46,581 nt of DNA from an uncultured Alphaproteobacteria bacterium (GCA_947305255.1 CAMZDE010000003.1:1-46581), one strand, 5' to 3'. Counted from the stretch's first letter, positions 1 to 8,303 are shown. Notes: generated from the sequence alone by a model not told the origin. Numbers and translations: made by a program.

Positions 1-253
1 GATAACGCCCCATCACGTCACCAACGATACGCGCAGATTTCACAGTTGATTTTGTCGCCGGCGCAACATCGTTCATAACATACAAAATACGACGATGCAC
101 TGGTTTACAACCGTCGCGAACATCCGGCAACGCACGATCAACAATAACCGACATTGCGTAATCCAAAAATGATGTTCGCATTTCGTGTTCAATCGGGGAA
201 GTTGGCACCCGAATTTCATTTAATTCGTTATTTGTTTCAATTGTTTCAGACAT
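1..253 (-). CDS. gyrA: DNA gyrase subunit A, N-terminal part (gene runs off the window)
   Basis: Only the first 84 codons are present; the rest lies beyond the left edge. GyrA is the breakage-reunion subunit of gyrase, which introduces negative supercoils into DNA using ATP hydrolysed by GyrB. The translation contains the family block SFLDYAMSVIVDRALPDVRD followed by GCKPVHRRILY and then ARIVGDVMGRY, which leads towards the quinolone-resistance region and active-site tyrosine (not in view). YAMSVIV plus RALPDVRDG favours GyrA over ParC, whose usual block is YAMYVIxDRALP. The ATG at 251-253 is followed by a short acidic tail typical of alphaproteobacterial GyrA. A good -35/-10 pair lies upstream at 284-312. 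Confidence 0.95.
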   Translation of the reverse strand, partial: MSETIETNNELNEIRVPTSPIEHEMRTSFLDYAMSVIVDRALPDVRDGCKPVHRRILYVMNDVAPATKSTVKSARIVGDVMGRY

Positions 254-283
254 TACTTTTTCCCTTATTTTTAAGATACATAA

Positions 284-312
284 ACCCTAGCAATTTTTAC
301 CATTTCGGTCAA
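284..312 (-). promoter_or_regulatory. Candidate gyrA promoter
   Basis: On the minus strand TTGACC (307-312) and TAGGGT (284-289) are separated by exactly 17 bases, about 30 bases before the gyrA start codon. The -35 is one base off consensus and the -10 is weaker. Assigned from sequence alone. Confidence 0.5.
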
Positions 313-368
313 GGGATAAAGCATAAAAAACGTCGATTTTTTTCATAAAAATTTGACGCGACAAAAAC

Positions 369-396
369 TTGACAAAACAAACAAAGGTATTAAAAT
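369..396 (+). promoter_or_regulatory. Candidate promoter of the small membrane peptide gene
   Basis: TTGACA (369-374, perfect -35) and TAAAAT (391-396) with a 16-base spacer. The expected start of transcription, about base 403, falls just inside the longest version of the small ORF. This argues that translation begins at the second ATG (418). Confidence 0.45.
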
Positions 397-522
397 ATGG
401 CAAAAAGGCAAAAAAATATGGAAACTTCTGAAATGATAATTTTACATTTATTGGCGGCATTTTTCACGTTTTATTTGTTTGAACAATTCTTAAAATCGTT
501 CGGCATAATAAAAAGTAAATAA
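397..522 (+). CDS. Hypothetical 41-aa (or 34-aa) single-span membrane peptide
   Basis: A short ORF encoding a charged N-terminus (MAKRQKN), one hydrophobic stretch at about residues 13-35 (ILHLLAAFFTFYLFEQF), and a basic tail ending KSK. That is the layout of a small inner-membrane protein. Two starts are possible: ATG at 397 with AAAGG upstream, or ATG at 418 with AAAAGG upstream, the latter fitting the -10 box at 391-396 better. It lies between gyrA (divergent) and rpmH (downstream, own promoter). I do not recognise a family, and no function is proposed. Support is the promoter, the ribosome site and a coherent hydrophobic segment; a chance ORF is not excluded. Confidence 0.45.
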   Translation: MAKRQKNMETSEMIILHLLAAFFTFYLFEQFLKSFGIIKSK

Positions 523-527
523 AATAG

Positions 528-556
528 TTGCGTTTTCATAAAACGTATGATTAAAT
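528..556 (+). promoter_or_regulatory. Candidate rpmH promoter
   Basis: TTGCGT (528-533) and TTAAAT (551-556) with a 17-base spacer; the -10 is preceded by TGA, an extended -10 feature. It lies 22 bases before the rpmH ATG and just after the small ORF ends. Confidence 0.4.
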
Positions 557-578
557 ATAGGGGCAAAAGGATTTAATT

Positions 579-731
579 ATGGCAACAAAAAGAACATATC
601 AACCATCGAAAACCCGTCGTGTAAAAACACATGGCTTTCGTGAAAAGATGGCAACAAAAAGCGGACGCGATGTTTTGAATCGTCGTCGTGCTGCGGGCCG
701 CAAACGTTTGGCGGTATCCGCAATCAATTAA
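579..731 (+). CDS. rpmH: 50S ribosomal protein L34
   Basis: Fifty residues beginning MATKRTYQPSKTRR and containing HGFREKMATKSGRDVLNRRR and AGRKRLAVS, the full L34 signature. L34 is a small basic protein of the large ribosomal subunit, normally 44-46 residues; this one has a few extra residues at each end. The start is set by AAAAGG (565-570), 8 bases before the ATG. In most bacteria rpmH is followed at once by rnpA. Here it is followed by a strong terminator and a minus-strand exported protein, so the usual rpmH-rnpA pairing is broken. Confidence 0.97.
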   Translation: MATKRTYQPSKTRRVKTHGFREKMATKSGRDVLNRRRAAGRKRLAVSAIN

Positions 732-733
732 AA

Positions 734-757
734 AATCGCCAATCGGCGATTTTTTTA
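734..757 (+). terminator. Intrinsic terminator after rpmH (probably bidirectional)
   Basis: AATCGCC (734-740), loop AATC, GGCGATT (745-751), then a run of T. The A-run on the left side would serve the converging minus-strand gene that ends at 776. Confidence 0.85.
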
Positions 758-775
758 TTTGCTATTCCCCCCACA

Positions 776-1297
776 TCATTGTGCGGTCGCAGTAATCAAT
801 GGAACCTCCGCCGTCGCACTGCTACTGTCATCGTCCCATGTTGTGTATATTTTGACACGTTGACTTAATATTCCTTTCGCCACCGCTGCTGCCGTAATCA
901 AACTTTCATCCCATGCCCACGAATCAACTCCAGCCTCATAGTCATCTATAAAAAGTTCTTGTCCAATAACATGATTTAATTGCAATAGTTCGTAACCTTC
1001 TCCCGATAGTTTTAATAACTGTTCTTGTTTTCGGTCAGCTAGATCAAAAGAGGTTTTATTTAGTGCCGCAATCACATCGTTATATGCACCCTTAACATAG
1101 GCAGTGGTGGCAATATGTTCTGCATCAGCGTTCGATATATCCGCTTTTTCATAAAAGGGATTATCTGTTGCCAACTCAACTTTCTCGTAATCATCATCAA
1201 ACTCACCGTTTGGACCTACATGATTTTCGGTTGCATTTACCGCAAACGATAGTATCGATATTATCGCAATCACTGACAATATTCGTTTCGCTTTCAT
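776..1297 (-). CDS. Secreted protein of the local four-member family, copy 1 (unknown function)
   Basis: 173 residues. A Sec signal peptide (MKAKRILSVIAIISILSFAV, cleavage probably near residue 22) is followed by a short variable acidic region. Then comes the family block HIATTAYVKGAYNDVIAALNK at residues 61-81, a divergent middle, and the conserved end QRVKIYTTWD...PLITATAQ. Paralogues lie at 7665-8267, 27412-28044 and 31834-32415. The start is fixed by GAAAGGAG just upstream of the ATG. It is preceded by structured leader copy 1 (1371-1567), so expression is probably controlled by premature termination. The ATTAYV block resembles a segment common in phage tail-fibre proteins, but this gene is not in a phage context. 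Function unknown; exported localisation is inferred from the signal peptide. Confidence 0.75.
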   Translation of the reverse strand: MKAKRILSVIAIISILSFAVNATENHVGPNGEFDDDYEKVELATDNPFYEKADISNADAEHIATTAYVKGAYNDVIAALNKTSFDLADRKQEQLLKLSGEGYELLQLNHVIGQELFIDDYEAGVDSWAWDESLITAAAVAKGILSQRVKIYTTWDDDSSSATAEVPLITATAQ

Positions 1298-1370
1298 TTT
1301 TTCTCCTTTCGTATTATTTGGTTTACCCGTATCCGCTTAGGCGGGCCGCGGTTGTTGTGTCCGTTGGACA

Positions 1371-1567
1371 CAACAAAAGACCACCAAAAATTGGTGGTCG
1401 GGGAGTTGGTGTCAACAAGTGAATGTTTCCGCGCCTTGCGGCTAACGGCTCCCCGACCATTAGTCAGGGACGATAACGGTGCAAAAACACCGATACATCT
1501 TTTTAACGATGCTTTCGCACCGCACTTGTAGGCCACCACAGCCCCGAACCCAATTATTCAGGTTCGT
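1371..1567 (-). promoter_or_regulatory. Structured leader RNA class A, copy 1 (attenuator or riboswitch-like)
   Basis: Fills most of the 347-base gap 1298-1644. Reading leftwards: 5' hairpin GAACC/GGTTC starting near 1565; P1 TGGTG/CACCA and P2 CAAGTG/CACTTG as long-range closing helices; P3 CGGTGC-GAAA-GCATCG; P5 CCCTGAC/GTCGGGG (1451-1469); a GCAA-capped hairpin; and terminator GACCACC/GGTGGTC (1379-1399) followed by TTTTGTTG. The 3' arm of P5, GGTCGGGG (1451-1458), is exactly complementary to CCCCGACC (1396-1403), which overlaps the terminator's 5' arm, so P5 and terminator compete with an antiterminator. A second hairpin, GTTGTGTCC/GGACACAAC, follows the T-run. The gene start is 74 bases downstream. 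Confidence 0.75.
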
Positions 1568-1571
1568 GATT

Positions 1572-1580
1572 ATTATAACA
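1572..1580 (-). promoter_or_regulatory. Extended -10 promoter of leader copy 1
   Basis: TGTTATAAT on the minus strand (TG-n-TATAAT). The expected transcription start is at about 1565, right at the first helix of the leader. The same element with surrounding bases TGTGTTATAAT occurs before leader copies 2 and 4. Confidence 0.65.
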
Positions 1581-1621
1581 CATCTGAAAAACTTTGTGTA
1601 TATAAAAATTATTTCCAATTA

Positions 1622-1646
1622 AAAAATCGCCAAACGGCGATTTTTT
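1622..1646 (-). terminator. Intrinsic terminator after the valS-thioesterase unit
   Basis: AAATCGCC/GGCGATTT stem with a short AAAC loop and A/T runs on both sides. It touches the stop codon of the thioesterase gene (1645-1647). Confidence 0.8.
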
Positions 1647-2373
1647 ATATCTTGTCCCAATAACACACTATTTTTGCATGCTCAATTTCATCTGTCATTA
1701 TTTTGTGACGTGAAACTGTTTCTTCTTTGGCAACCTCTATACGCACAGTTGGTGTATTCGGATTGATTTCATGTTCAAAATATATTTCCATGCCACGCAA
1801 TTTATGTTCGTTGCGAAAATTAAAGCCAACTGATTCAGTTGCCCATACCGCATAGACCGCGTTGTTTATATGCTGGTTCACGTCAACGTCATCAAAACGA
1901 CATGCCATCACACTGGATTTAGTCGGCACAAAGTCAGGACATTTATCAAATTCGCGTTCCCAGACACGTTCTGGCAATCCGGTCCATTCGGGGAACCATT
2001 CAGAAATACGCATTGGGCGACGTGTTTGTAAATCAATCAACACCCATTGTGATATTGCACGAATTTTTAATTTGCCGTTTTCATCACGGATTTCGAAATC
2101 ACGTTCTGATTTTACCGCACCCGATACCGACGGCCACGTAGAATATGTTAACTGTTCACCGCTGTGTGGCATATCGATTATATCAATGAAATAATGTGTG
2201 ACAACCCATGCAATACCGTGCGCAATACAATAATCACGCCCTGCCCCCAACATAGTTGCATGTTTGTCCGCCAATCCCTGCAATTCATTCATCAACATAA
2301 TTGGCCGCATAAAACCATAGCGGTCACATTGATACGCTTTTAATGCATGTGTTTCAACCAGTTTTGATACCAT
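1645..2373 (-). CDS. Acyl-ACP thioesterase (FatA/FatB-like)
   Basis: 242 residues forming two hot-dog folds, the arrangement of the acyl-ACP thioesterase family, which hydrolyses acyl-ACP to free fatty acid and ACP in the cytoplasm. Visible features: the first hot-dog with WVVTHYFIDI and PHSGEQLTYSTWPS; the link WVLIDLQTRRPMRISEW typical of the family; and in the second hot-dog FDDVDVNQHINNAVYAVWATES, carrying the D-x-N-x-H active-site set. The ATG at 2371-2373 is preceded by GGGGGAG. It lies 23 bases after valS on the same strand and probably shares its transcript, ending at the terminator 1622-1646. Bacterial copies may act in fatty-acid turnover or lipid supply; chain-length preference cannot be read from the sequence. 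Confidence 0.85.
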   Translation of the reverse strand: MVSKLVETHALKAYQCDRYGFMRPIMLMNELQGLADKHATMLGAGRDYCIAHGIAWVVTHYFIDIIDMPHSGEQLTYSTWPSVSGAVKSERDFEIRDENGKLKIRAISQWVLIDLQTRRPMRISEWFPEWTGLPERVWEREFDKCPDFVPTKSSVMACRFDDVDVNQHINNAVYAVWATESVGFNFRNEHKLRGMEIYFEHEINPNTPTVRIEVAKEETVSRHKIMTDEIEHAKIVCYWDKI

Positions 2374-2396
2374 AATCTCCCCCCGTGGTTATGATT

Positions 2397-4799
2397 TTAC
2401 TGTTCATTATTTTGTGCAACAACAAAATCGATTTTGTCACCCAAAATGATTTCGTTCGCACGCGATGCAGATTTAATCAGCCCATGTAAAATTTCCGGTG
2501 TATCCGATGGAATTGTTAAAGTTTCCAATTTTGCGCCGTTACCAATTTTACGTTCTGTACGCAACCCGCGAACATTTTTCAAAATGTTCAATGCGATATC
2601 CATTTGTGAAACGTCTGTATCGTATTCAGATTTTACCTCTGGGTATGCGGTCAAGTGTAATGTTTCGCCGCCTTCGTATTCACGATAAATCTTTTGCCAT
2701 AATTCTTCGGTAATAAATGGAACAAATGGCGCATACAGACCAATTATCGTACGCAACACAGTGAACAATGTCCATTGTGCCGCCAATTTAGATTCGGCAC
2801 TATATTTTTCAGGCGACCAAAATCTGTCTTTGATAAATTCAATGTATTGGTCACAGAATATATCCCAAAAGAACGTATCAATCGCAGACCGCGCATTATA
2901 ATTATCATATTTATCCAAATTCTTACGCGTTTCTGCAATTGCATGATTCAATTCAGACAAAACCCATCTATCTTCGACAAAGCGATTTTCAACAGAAACC
3001 GCCGACGCAGTTTTCGGATCAAAATCTGTCAAATACATCAACACAAATTTCGCAACGTTCCATAATTTAGTCAATAATTTTGAACCGCGTTTTACTTCGT
3101 CATCGCTGTATCTTAAATTCGTTCCGATTGGCGCAGTCGCAATCCAATAGCGCAATGCGTCGGCACCAAATTTTTGAACTGCATCTAATGGGTCGGTTCC
3201 GTTGCCCTTGGTTTTCGACATCTTTTGTCCCTTAGAGTCCAAAACCAAACCGTGGAAATTCACAGTATGGAATGGAACGTCGCCCATAACATACATCCCC
3301 ATCATCACCATACGCGCAACCCAAAAGAATATAATATCCGCCGCAGTGTACAACAAATCAGTCGGATAATATTTCTTTAATTCGTCTGTCACATCTGGCC
3401 AGCCCAATGTCGAAAACGGCCACAATCCAGACGAAAACCAAGTATCCAAAACGTCTGGGTCACGTGTTAATGTTTTTCCGCCCGATTGTTTGATTGCTTC
3501 TTCTTCGCTTTCTGCGACATAAACATTTCCGTCTGCGTCATACCATGCAGGAATATGATGTCCCCACCACAACTGACGCGAAATAGTCCACGGGCGAATT
3601 TCACGCATCCATGCCATAAACAAATTATAACGATGTTCCGGCAAGAACTTTATTTTGCCCGCCTCTACCGCCGCAATTGCAGGTTGTGCTAACTTTTCAG
3701 CGTCCACAAACCATTGTGTCGTCAAAGTTGGTTCAACCGGAACCTGACCACGTTGTGAATATGGCGTTGGAATGATTTTATCTTCTATCTTGGTCATCAG
3801 GCCGGCCGCCTCTATATCTTCAACAATAGCCTTGCGCGCAACATACCTATCCATGCCGCGATATTTTTCAGGTATCACAGATTCATTATTCAATTTCGCG
3901 TCCGGCGTCAAAATGCAAAGCGGTTCCAGATTATGGCGAACCCCTACTTCCCAGTCATCAAAATCATGTGCCGGTGTAATTTTCACCGCACCAGTTCCCT
4001 TTTCTGGGTCGGCATGAACGTCACCGATAATTGGGATTTCAATATTTGTTAACGGAATAATCGCCTTTTTCCCAATCAAATGTTTCAATTTTTCGTTTTC
4101 AGGATGAATTGCAATCGCTTTGTCCCCGAACAAAGTTTCAGGACGCGTCGTCGCAATTTCAATAAATCCACCATCTTTTAACGGATAATTGAAATAATAA
4201 AATTTTCCGTGTTCTTCGCGCGTTTCGATTTCCAAATCAGACACAGACGTTTGCTGTTTTGGACACCAATTTACAAGACGCTTTTCGCGATAAATTAAAC
4301 CTTCGTTATACATTTTGACGAACAATTTAGTGACGGCGCGCGACAAACCTTCGTCCATAGTAAATCTTTCGCGTTTCCATACCGGCGTCACGCCCAAGAT
4401 ATGTAATTGATTCAGGATTTGGCCACCTTTGTCCGCTTTCCACTTCCATGCGTAATCTAATTTTTCATTCAACGATAGTGCATGTGGGTTTATGCCACGT
4501 TTTGACAAATCACGTTCTACTAATAATTGGGTTGCGATTGATGCATGATCAGTCCCCGGTTGCCACAACACATCAAACCCAGCCATACGTTTATATCTGC
4601 AAATAATATCAGTCAACACGTTATCAAGCGCATGCCCCATATGCAAATTTCCCGTCACGTTTGGTGGCGGCATCATAATACAGAATGGGCGTTTATTACT
4701 ATTTACATCATTTTCCCAAAAATTATTAGAATCCCAAAAGTTTTGAATTCTGGTTTCTAAATCACGCGTATCTATGTTTTTACCTAAATCGATATTCAT
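2397..4799 (-). CDS. valS: Valyl-tRNA synthetase
   Basis: 800 residues. This class I synthetase joins valine to tRNA-Val and edits mischarged threonine. The HIGH signature appears as GNLHMGH at about residues 50-56 within PPPNVTGNLHMGHALDN. The CP1 editing insertion contains ATTRPETLFGD and GTGAVKITPAHDFDD, and the KMSKS loop is KMSKTKGN. The anticodon-binding domain follows. The protein stops soon after that domain and appears to lack the C-terminal coiled-coil arm of longer enzymes such as that of E. coli (about 950 residues). The start is supported by GAGGACA before the ATG. First gene of a two-gene unit with the thioesterase. Confidence 0.97.
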   Translation of the reverse strand: MNIDLGKNIDTRDLETRIQNFWDSNNFWENDVNSNKRPFCIMMPPPNVTGNLHMGHALDNVLTDIICRYKRMAGFDVLWQPGTDHASIATQLLVERDLSKRGINPHALSLNEKLDYAWKWKADKGGQILNQLHILGVTPVWKRERFTMDEGLSRAVTKLFVKMYNEGLIYREKRLVNWCPKQQTSVSDLEIETREEHGKFYYFNYPLKDGGFIEIATTRPETLFGDKAIAIHPENEKLKHLIGKKAIIPLTNIEIPIIGDVHADPEKGTGAVKITPAHDFDDWEVGVRHNLEPLCILTPDAKLNNESVIPEKYRGMDRYVARKAIVEDIEAAGLMTKIEDKIIPTPYSQRGQVPVEPTLTTQWFVDAEKLAQPAIAAVEAGKIKFLPEHRYNLFMAWMREIRPWTISRQLWWGHHIPAWYDADGNVYVAESEEEAIKQSGGKTLTRDPDVLDTWFSSGLWPFSTLGWPDVTDELKKYYPTDLLYTAADIIFFWVARMVMMGMYVMGDVPFHTVNFHGLVLDSKGQKMSKTKGNGTDPLDAVQKFGADALRYWIATAPIGTNLRYSDDEVKRGSKLLTKLWNVAKFVLMYLTDFDPKTASAVSVENRFVEDRWVLSELNHAIAETRKNLDKYDNYNARSAIDTFFWDIFCDQYIEFIKDRFWSPEKYSAESKLAAQWTLFTVLRTIIGLYAPFVPFITEELWQKIYREYEGGETLHLTAYPEVKSEYDTDVSQMDIALNILKNVRGLRTERKIGNGAKLETLTIPSDTPEILHGLIKSASRANEIILGDKIDFVVAQNNEQ

Positions 4800-4829
4800 T
4801 TGTGTCCTCTGATATTTATAAACACCTAG

Positions 4830-4858
4830 ATTTTACACAATAAAAAACGCAAAATCAA
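4830..4858 (-). promoter_or_regulatory. Candidate valS promoter
   Basis: Minus strand TTGATT (4853-4858) and TAAAAT (4830-4835) with a 17-base spacer, 31 bases before the valS start. Confidence 0.5.
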
Positions 4859-4943
4859 GTGGTTGAAAAACAAAAGATTCCTAGTGAAAAAACGCTTTGA
4901 AAAGCATACTATTTCAACGAAACGAACAGTGGGAGAAAATAAT

Positions 4944-5306
4944 ATGAACAAAATCCTGAAAATACTTATCAAAGAATCTATTCACAACAATTTGTTGACG
5001 CATATAAAAAACAGCACTGGCGATAAATACGTAATTTTTAATCGCGACGGACGCGAAATATTGTCCGTAGATAATGGTTGGGCGACAAACAATTATAGTA
5101 TTTATGTGAACGGAAAAAATTTGTTGTCTGTGAAATGGGACGAAACAAATTCACGACCACTGGACGGCAATCAAAAAGACATGTTGGACATCATCAATGT
5201 TTGCAAAGAAAAAATAGATTTGCAAGAAACCGTTCAAACAATGAATTCAAACGAATTAGAAACCGCAAATTTTTTACAAAAATCTTTGTGCAATGTTACA
5301 AATTAA
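4944..5306 (+). CDS. Hypothetical protein, 120 aa
   Basis: No family recognised. A longer reading from 4863 is open, but GGGAG at 4930-4935 sits 8 bases before the ATG at 4944, so I take MNKILKILIKESI as the N-terminus. The protein is soluble-looking and mixed charge: KYVIFNRDGREILSVDNGW and SIYVNGKNLLSVKW suggest a small beta-rich domain (two similar strand pairs, both containing LSV), followed by a helical C-terminus (QKDMLDIINVCKEKIDLQE). No signal peptide or membrane segment. It converges with comF and overlaps it by 4 bases. Confidence 0.6.
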   Translation: MNKILKILIKESIHNNLLTHIKNSTGDKYVIFNRDGREILSVDNGWATNNYSIYVNGKNLLSVKWDETNSRPLDGNQKDMLDIINVCKEKIDLQETVQTMNSNELETANFLQKSLCNVTN

Positions 5307-6025
5307 ATCGAATGAACAACGCGACAGAACGAAACAGCGTACACAGCGGTCGCGCCCGCATTACGTAAAATGCGATTTAATTCATAAAATGTTGCACCCG
5401 ATGTCATAACATCGTCAACCAACAAAATCTTTTTACCTTTGATTTTATTTTTATCAATAATTTTGAAAACACCATGCACATTTTGACGACGCTGTTTTGT
5501 TGTTTTATGTCCCATGTCCGGTTTATATTTACGCGAAATCGAATCAACATCTAAAAAGGCATTAAAATGTTTTGCAATCGGACGTGCCAATAATGTCGCC
5601 TGATTATAGCCACGATAAAACAATCGACGCCATGCCAAAGGTACCGGAATTACAACGTCTATATTCAAATTCAAATCATGCAAAACATTTATCATCGCGC
5701 GCGACATCATTGTTTGATATTTTAATTGTGACGCATGTTTAAACGGTAACATAATATTTTTAGAAACATCATCATAAACACATGCAGAACGAATAAAATC
5801 TAAATCACATTCGCCGGCCGCACAATGTGGGCAAAGCGGCCGCGCCCCCAAATCCAAATCCGCAGGAAACGGATAACCACATTTGAAACATTTTGGGTTT
5901 GATATCCAATTAAAAGATTTCCAACAATTCGCACAAATTGTCCCGTGCGACATAACGCTTTCACCACATATCGGACAAATCGGCGGATAAAGGAAATTAC
6001 AAAGACGATTAAATATTTTTACCAC
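5303..6025 (-). CDS. comF: ComF family phosphoribosyltransferase-like protein
   Basis: 240 residues. The N-terminus is a double zinc-ribbon with CPICGE (17-22), ICANCW, CFKCGY and CPHCAAGEC. The C-terminal half is a type I phosphoribosyltransferase fold with the PRPP loop ILLVDDVMTSGAT near residue 200. The motif GYNQATLLARPIA, common to ComF proteins, is present. ComF homologues are linked to DNA uptake and recombination in transformable bacteria, but many species keep one without known competence. The gene begins inside the last 7 bases of the upstream exported protein gene (6019-7278), so the two are translationally close. Assignment to the family is firm; the role is not. Confidence 0.93.
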   Translation of the reverse strand: MVKIFNRLCNFLYPPICPICGESVMSHGTICANCWKSFNWISNPKCFKCGYPFPADLDLGARPLCPHCAAGECDLDFIRSACVYDDVSKNIMLPFKHASQLKYQTMMSRAMINVLHDLNLNIDVVIPVPLAWRRLFYRGYNQATLLARPIAKHFNAFLDVDSISRKYKPDMGHKTTKQRRQNVHGVFKIIDKNKIKGKKILLVDDVMTSGATFYELNRILRNAGATAVYAVSFCRVVHSI

Positions 6026-7278
6026 GCCATACTTTTGTATGTTTTCTTAGAAATACTATCCCCGAACATATTACGTTTTTGTTGGGTCAATGTTTCAAAA
6101 GTATCACCTGATATAATACGCAATACAAAAACATCATCACTGCGTTGCGACAATACCGGCACAATACGTTGGTCGGCAACACCAGTGTCGCGTAAAACCT
6201 GTTCAACAATCGCCAATCTGCGCGCCGCCAATTTACGCGCATCTTTGCTATGAGTCACAGATTCAGGAATCGCAATTTGTATCGCACGTTTCGGATTATT
6301 CACAACGATTGACGCAGTTTCACTAAGCAGTGTGTAATTATCGCGTGACAAACCCGCATCGCCATTCATAAACGATATTTTGATTTCCAATGGGCGAACA
6401 CCACTGTCCATTTCAGATAAATCGCGTTGCGCGGAAAATCCTTCTATTTCCGATGTCATATCACTGGCCACGTCATAGCGGTCATCGATTTGGTATGTCG
6501 ACAAATGTTTGTTTTCAGAAAGGTAAGTTTTCTTAAACGCCTTTTTCAATTCGTTCGGCGACATTTTCGACATCTTGTTATCCGTCGCAACAATCTTTGG
6601 TTCCGTATTTTTCGCCGCCACAGAACGCATAACAACATCGCGTGTTGTTTCCATCGGAACAATTTCACGACGAACATTTACGCCGTCTGTGCGTGGTTTT
6701 ACCATAGTTTCCATCGCGATTGTTTTTTCAGGCTTTTCAGAATTACGTTCACGAACCATCGCAATATTCGCCTCTGTCTGTTTTTGACGTTCGTTCAAGC
6801 GCGCAATTTCATTACGCAATGCATTTAATTCATCTAACGTTTCACGCGTTGCAATCGGTGTCTTGTTTTGCGCAACGCGCGGTGTCGGTTTAGAATCCAA
6901 ACTTTCTTCGGGTAATAATGCCTCTGAGCGCATGACAGCGATTTCGTCCATACGTGGCATACGCAACGGCGCATCATTGTTCGCCCACAAATCAGAACTG
7001 GGGCGCAAAGGTTTTAATACATCACCTGCAAATTTTTGTTCACCTGTTTTTTTTGCAGTGCGCGCGACAACTTTTTTTTCTGACTTTTTTTCAGAATTTT
7101 TTGCGACCGATTTTGGCAATGGCGTAACCGCGACGCGCGACGGTTGAATTATTTCTTCGCCGAAAATTGCACGCGCAGATATTGAACCATTCGAAACGTC
7201 AACAACCGGCAAATTCGGCCCTGCAAAGGCATTTGCATAAACACAAAAAACAAATAAAAATATAGTGAAACGTTGCAT
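6019..7278 (-). CDS. Exported protein with coiled coil and OmpA-like C-terminal domain
   Basis: 419 residues. Start chosen at the ATG 7276-7278, preceded by GGAAAGGAAC and giving a clean signal peptide (MQRFTIFLFVFCVYANAFA); an upstream in-frame extension lacks one. After a Lys-rich low-complexity stretch (SVAKNSEKKSEKKVVARTAKK), a predicted coiled coil (about 165-205, LDELNALRNEIARLNERQKQ) leads to a C-terminal domain. Its segments (IKISFMNGDAGLSRDNYTLL, KDARKLAARRLAIVEQVLRD) fit an OmpA/MotB-type peptidoglycan-associated fold. The usual NxxLSxxRA signature appears as DARKLAARRLA, so the match is moderate. Probably periplasmic or outer-membrane anchored. It overlaps comF by 7 bases. Confidence 0.65.
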   Translation of the reverse strand: MQRFTIFLFVFCVYANAFAGPNLPVVDVSNGSISARAIFGEEIIQPSRVAVTPLPKSVAKNSEKKSEKKVVARTAKKTGEQKFAGDVLKPLRPSSDLWANNDAPLRMPRMDEIAVMRSEALLPEESLDSKPTPRVAQNKTPIATRETLDELNALRNEIARLNERQKQTEANIAMVRERNSEKPEKTIAMETMVKPRTDGVNVRREIVPMETTRDVVMRSVAAKNTEPKIVATDNKMSKMSPNELKKAFKKTYLSENKHLSTYQIDDRYDVASDMTSEIEGFSAQRDLSEMDSGVRPLEIKISFMNGDAGLSRDNYTLLSETASIVVNNPKRAIQIAIPESVTHSKDARKLAARRLAIVEQVLRDTGVADQRIVPVLSQRSDDVFVLRIISGDTFETLTQQKRNMFGDSISKKTYKSMAW

Positions 7279-7403
7279 GTTCCTTTCCTTCCTGATTTCA
7301 TCATAGAACAAATCGCGAAACCGTGGCAAGCAAAAAATACACCCCGAAAGTTGTTTTTTGTATTTATGGAAATTTTTATATACAAAAATGTTTTCAGATG
7401 TGT

Positions 7404-7409
7404 TATAAT
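7404..7409 (+). promoter_or_regulatory. Extended -10 promoter of leader copy 2
   Basis: TGTGTTATAAT ending at 7409 (TG-n-TATAAT). Transcription should begin near 7416, one base before the first leader helix. There is no convincing -35, as is usual for extended -10 promoters. Confidence 0.65.
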
Positions 7410-7415
7410 TGACAT

Positions 7416-7645
7416 CGAACCTAAGGGATTGGGTTCGGGGTCTTAGAAAAACCTTACAACTTCGGTGTAAAGGCATCGTAATCTAAAAAGTTTCCGATGT
7501 TTTTATGTCGTTAATATCCTTGACCTAGCGGTCGAGGATTCCGTAATGTATGTCCAAGGGGCCAACCCCGAAAGATTACGGAGAGCACTAAGTTGTTGCT
7601 TTTTCTAGTCCTCGACCACCTATTTTTGGGTGGTCTTTATTTTTA
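7416..7645 (+). promoter_or_regulatory. Structured leader RNA class A, copy 2
   Basis: Occupies most of the 386-base gap 7279-7664. P0 GAACC/GGTTC (from 7417); P1 TAGAAAAA/TTTTTCTA; P2 ACAACTT/AAGTTGT; P3 CGGTGT-AAAG-GCATCG; P5 CCTTGAC/GTCGAGG (7518-7537); P6 TCCGTAAT/ATTACGGA enclosing GGGG-CCAA-CCCC; then terminator GACCACC (7614-7620)/GGTGGTC (7629-7635) and a T-rich run. GGTCGAGG (7530-7537) is complementary to CCTCGACC (7610-7617), a covaried version of the same alternative pairing seen in copy 1 (GGTCGGGG/CCCCGACC). The gene at 7665 starts 19 bases after the T-run. Confidence 0.78.
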
Positions 7646-7664
7646 ATAAAAAGAGGGAAAGAAA

Positions 7665-8267
7665 ATGAAAGCAAAACGAATTTTATCAATCGCAATTATC
7701 GCCGCATTACCGTTCGGGGCACATGCAACCGATCCGGTTGTTGCCGTCGGGCCGGCACATGCGTCATCAAATCCGGTTGTCGCAACCGCCAACGCACCAT
7801 ACGTGACCGTAACCCCGACTCAGGCGGACGAATCACATATCGCCACCACCGCGTATGTTAAGGGGGCCTATAACGATGCCATCGCCGCAGTGAATAAAGT
7901 GGATGAAACTGTTGGTGAACAAATAGATAATGTTGTTGAACAGTTTCAGCGTGAAGATGCTGATTTGTATGAAGCTTTACATGCTGAAATTGAAAATACA
8001 AACAGTTCGTTTGACGACAAACAAAATAAATTTATTTTGGTTAGTAATCAAAGTAGCGGTGTGTCCGAATATGTGTTAGATAAGTCAGCGTTTTCTAATG
8101 AAATTCGAAACGGGTATGTTGCAAGTGTGGTTTCAGAAGATTCTAGTTTGGTTACTGCGGGGGCCGTGGCGGATGTATTTGCGTCGCAACGTGCCACGAT
8201 ATATACAACATGGGATACCAACGCCACGACTCAGGTTCCATTATCTTTTGTCCCTGTGCAGCCGTAA
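7665..8267 (+). CDS. Secreted protein of the local four-member family, copy 2 (unknown function)
   Basis: 200 residues. Signal peptide MKAKRILSIAIIAALPFGAHA, nearly identical to copy 1. A Pro/Val/Ala-rich linker is followed by the family block HIATTAYVKGAYNDAIAAVNK at residues 58-78, a helical middle (DNVVEQFQREDADLYEALHAE) and the conserved end QRATIYTTWDTNATTQVPL. SD AGAGGGA precedes the ATG. Directly downstream of leader copy 2. The codon use changes from GC-richer in the first 80 codons to AT-richer in the middle, so the variable region may have a different history from the conserved ends. Function unknown. Confidence 0.75.
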   Translation: MKAKRILSIAIIAALPFGAHATDPVVAVGPAHASSNPVVATANAPYVTVTPTQADESHIATTAYVKGAYNDAIAAVNKVDETVGEQIDNVVEQFQREDADLYEALHAEIENTNSSFDDKQNKFILVSNQSSGVSEYVLDKSAFSNEIRNGYVASVVSEDSSLVTAGAVADVFASQRATIYTTWDTNATTQVPLSFVPVQP

Positions 8268-8281
8268 CCCCCACTGTCGCT

Positions 8282-8303
8282 TTTGCCCCGCCATTGCGGC
8301 GGG
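8282..8303 (+). other. GC-rich hairpin downstream of secreted family copy 2
   Basis: GCCCCGCC-ATTGC-GGCGGGGC, beginning about 15 bases after the stop codon. It has no T-run, so it is a weak terminator at best and may instead protect the 3' end. Confidence 0.4.
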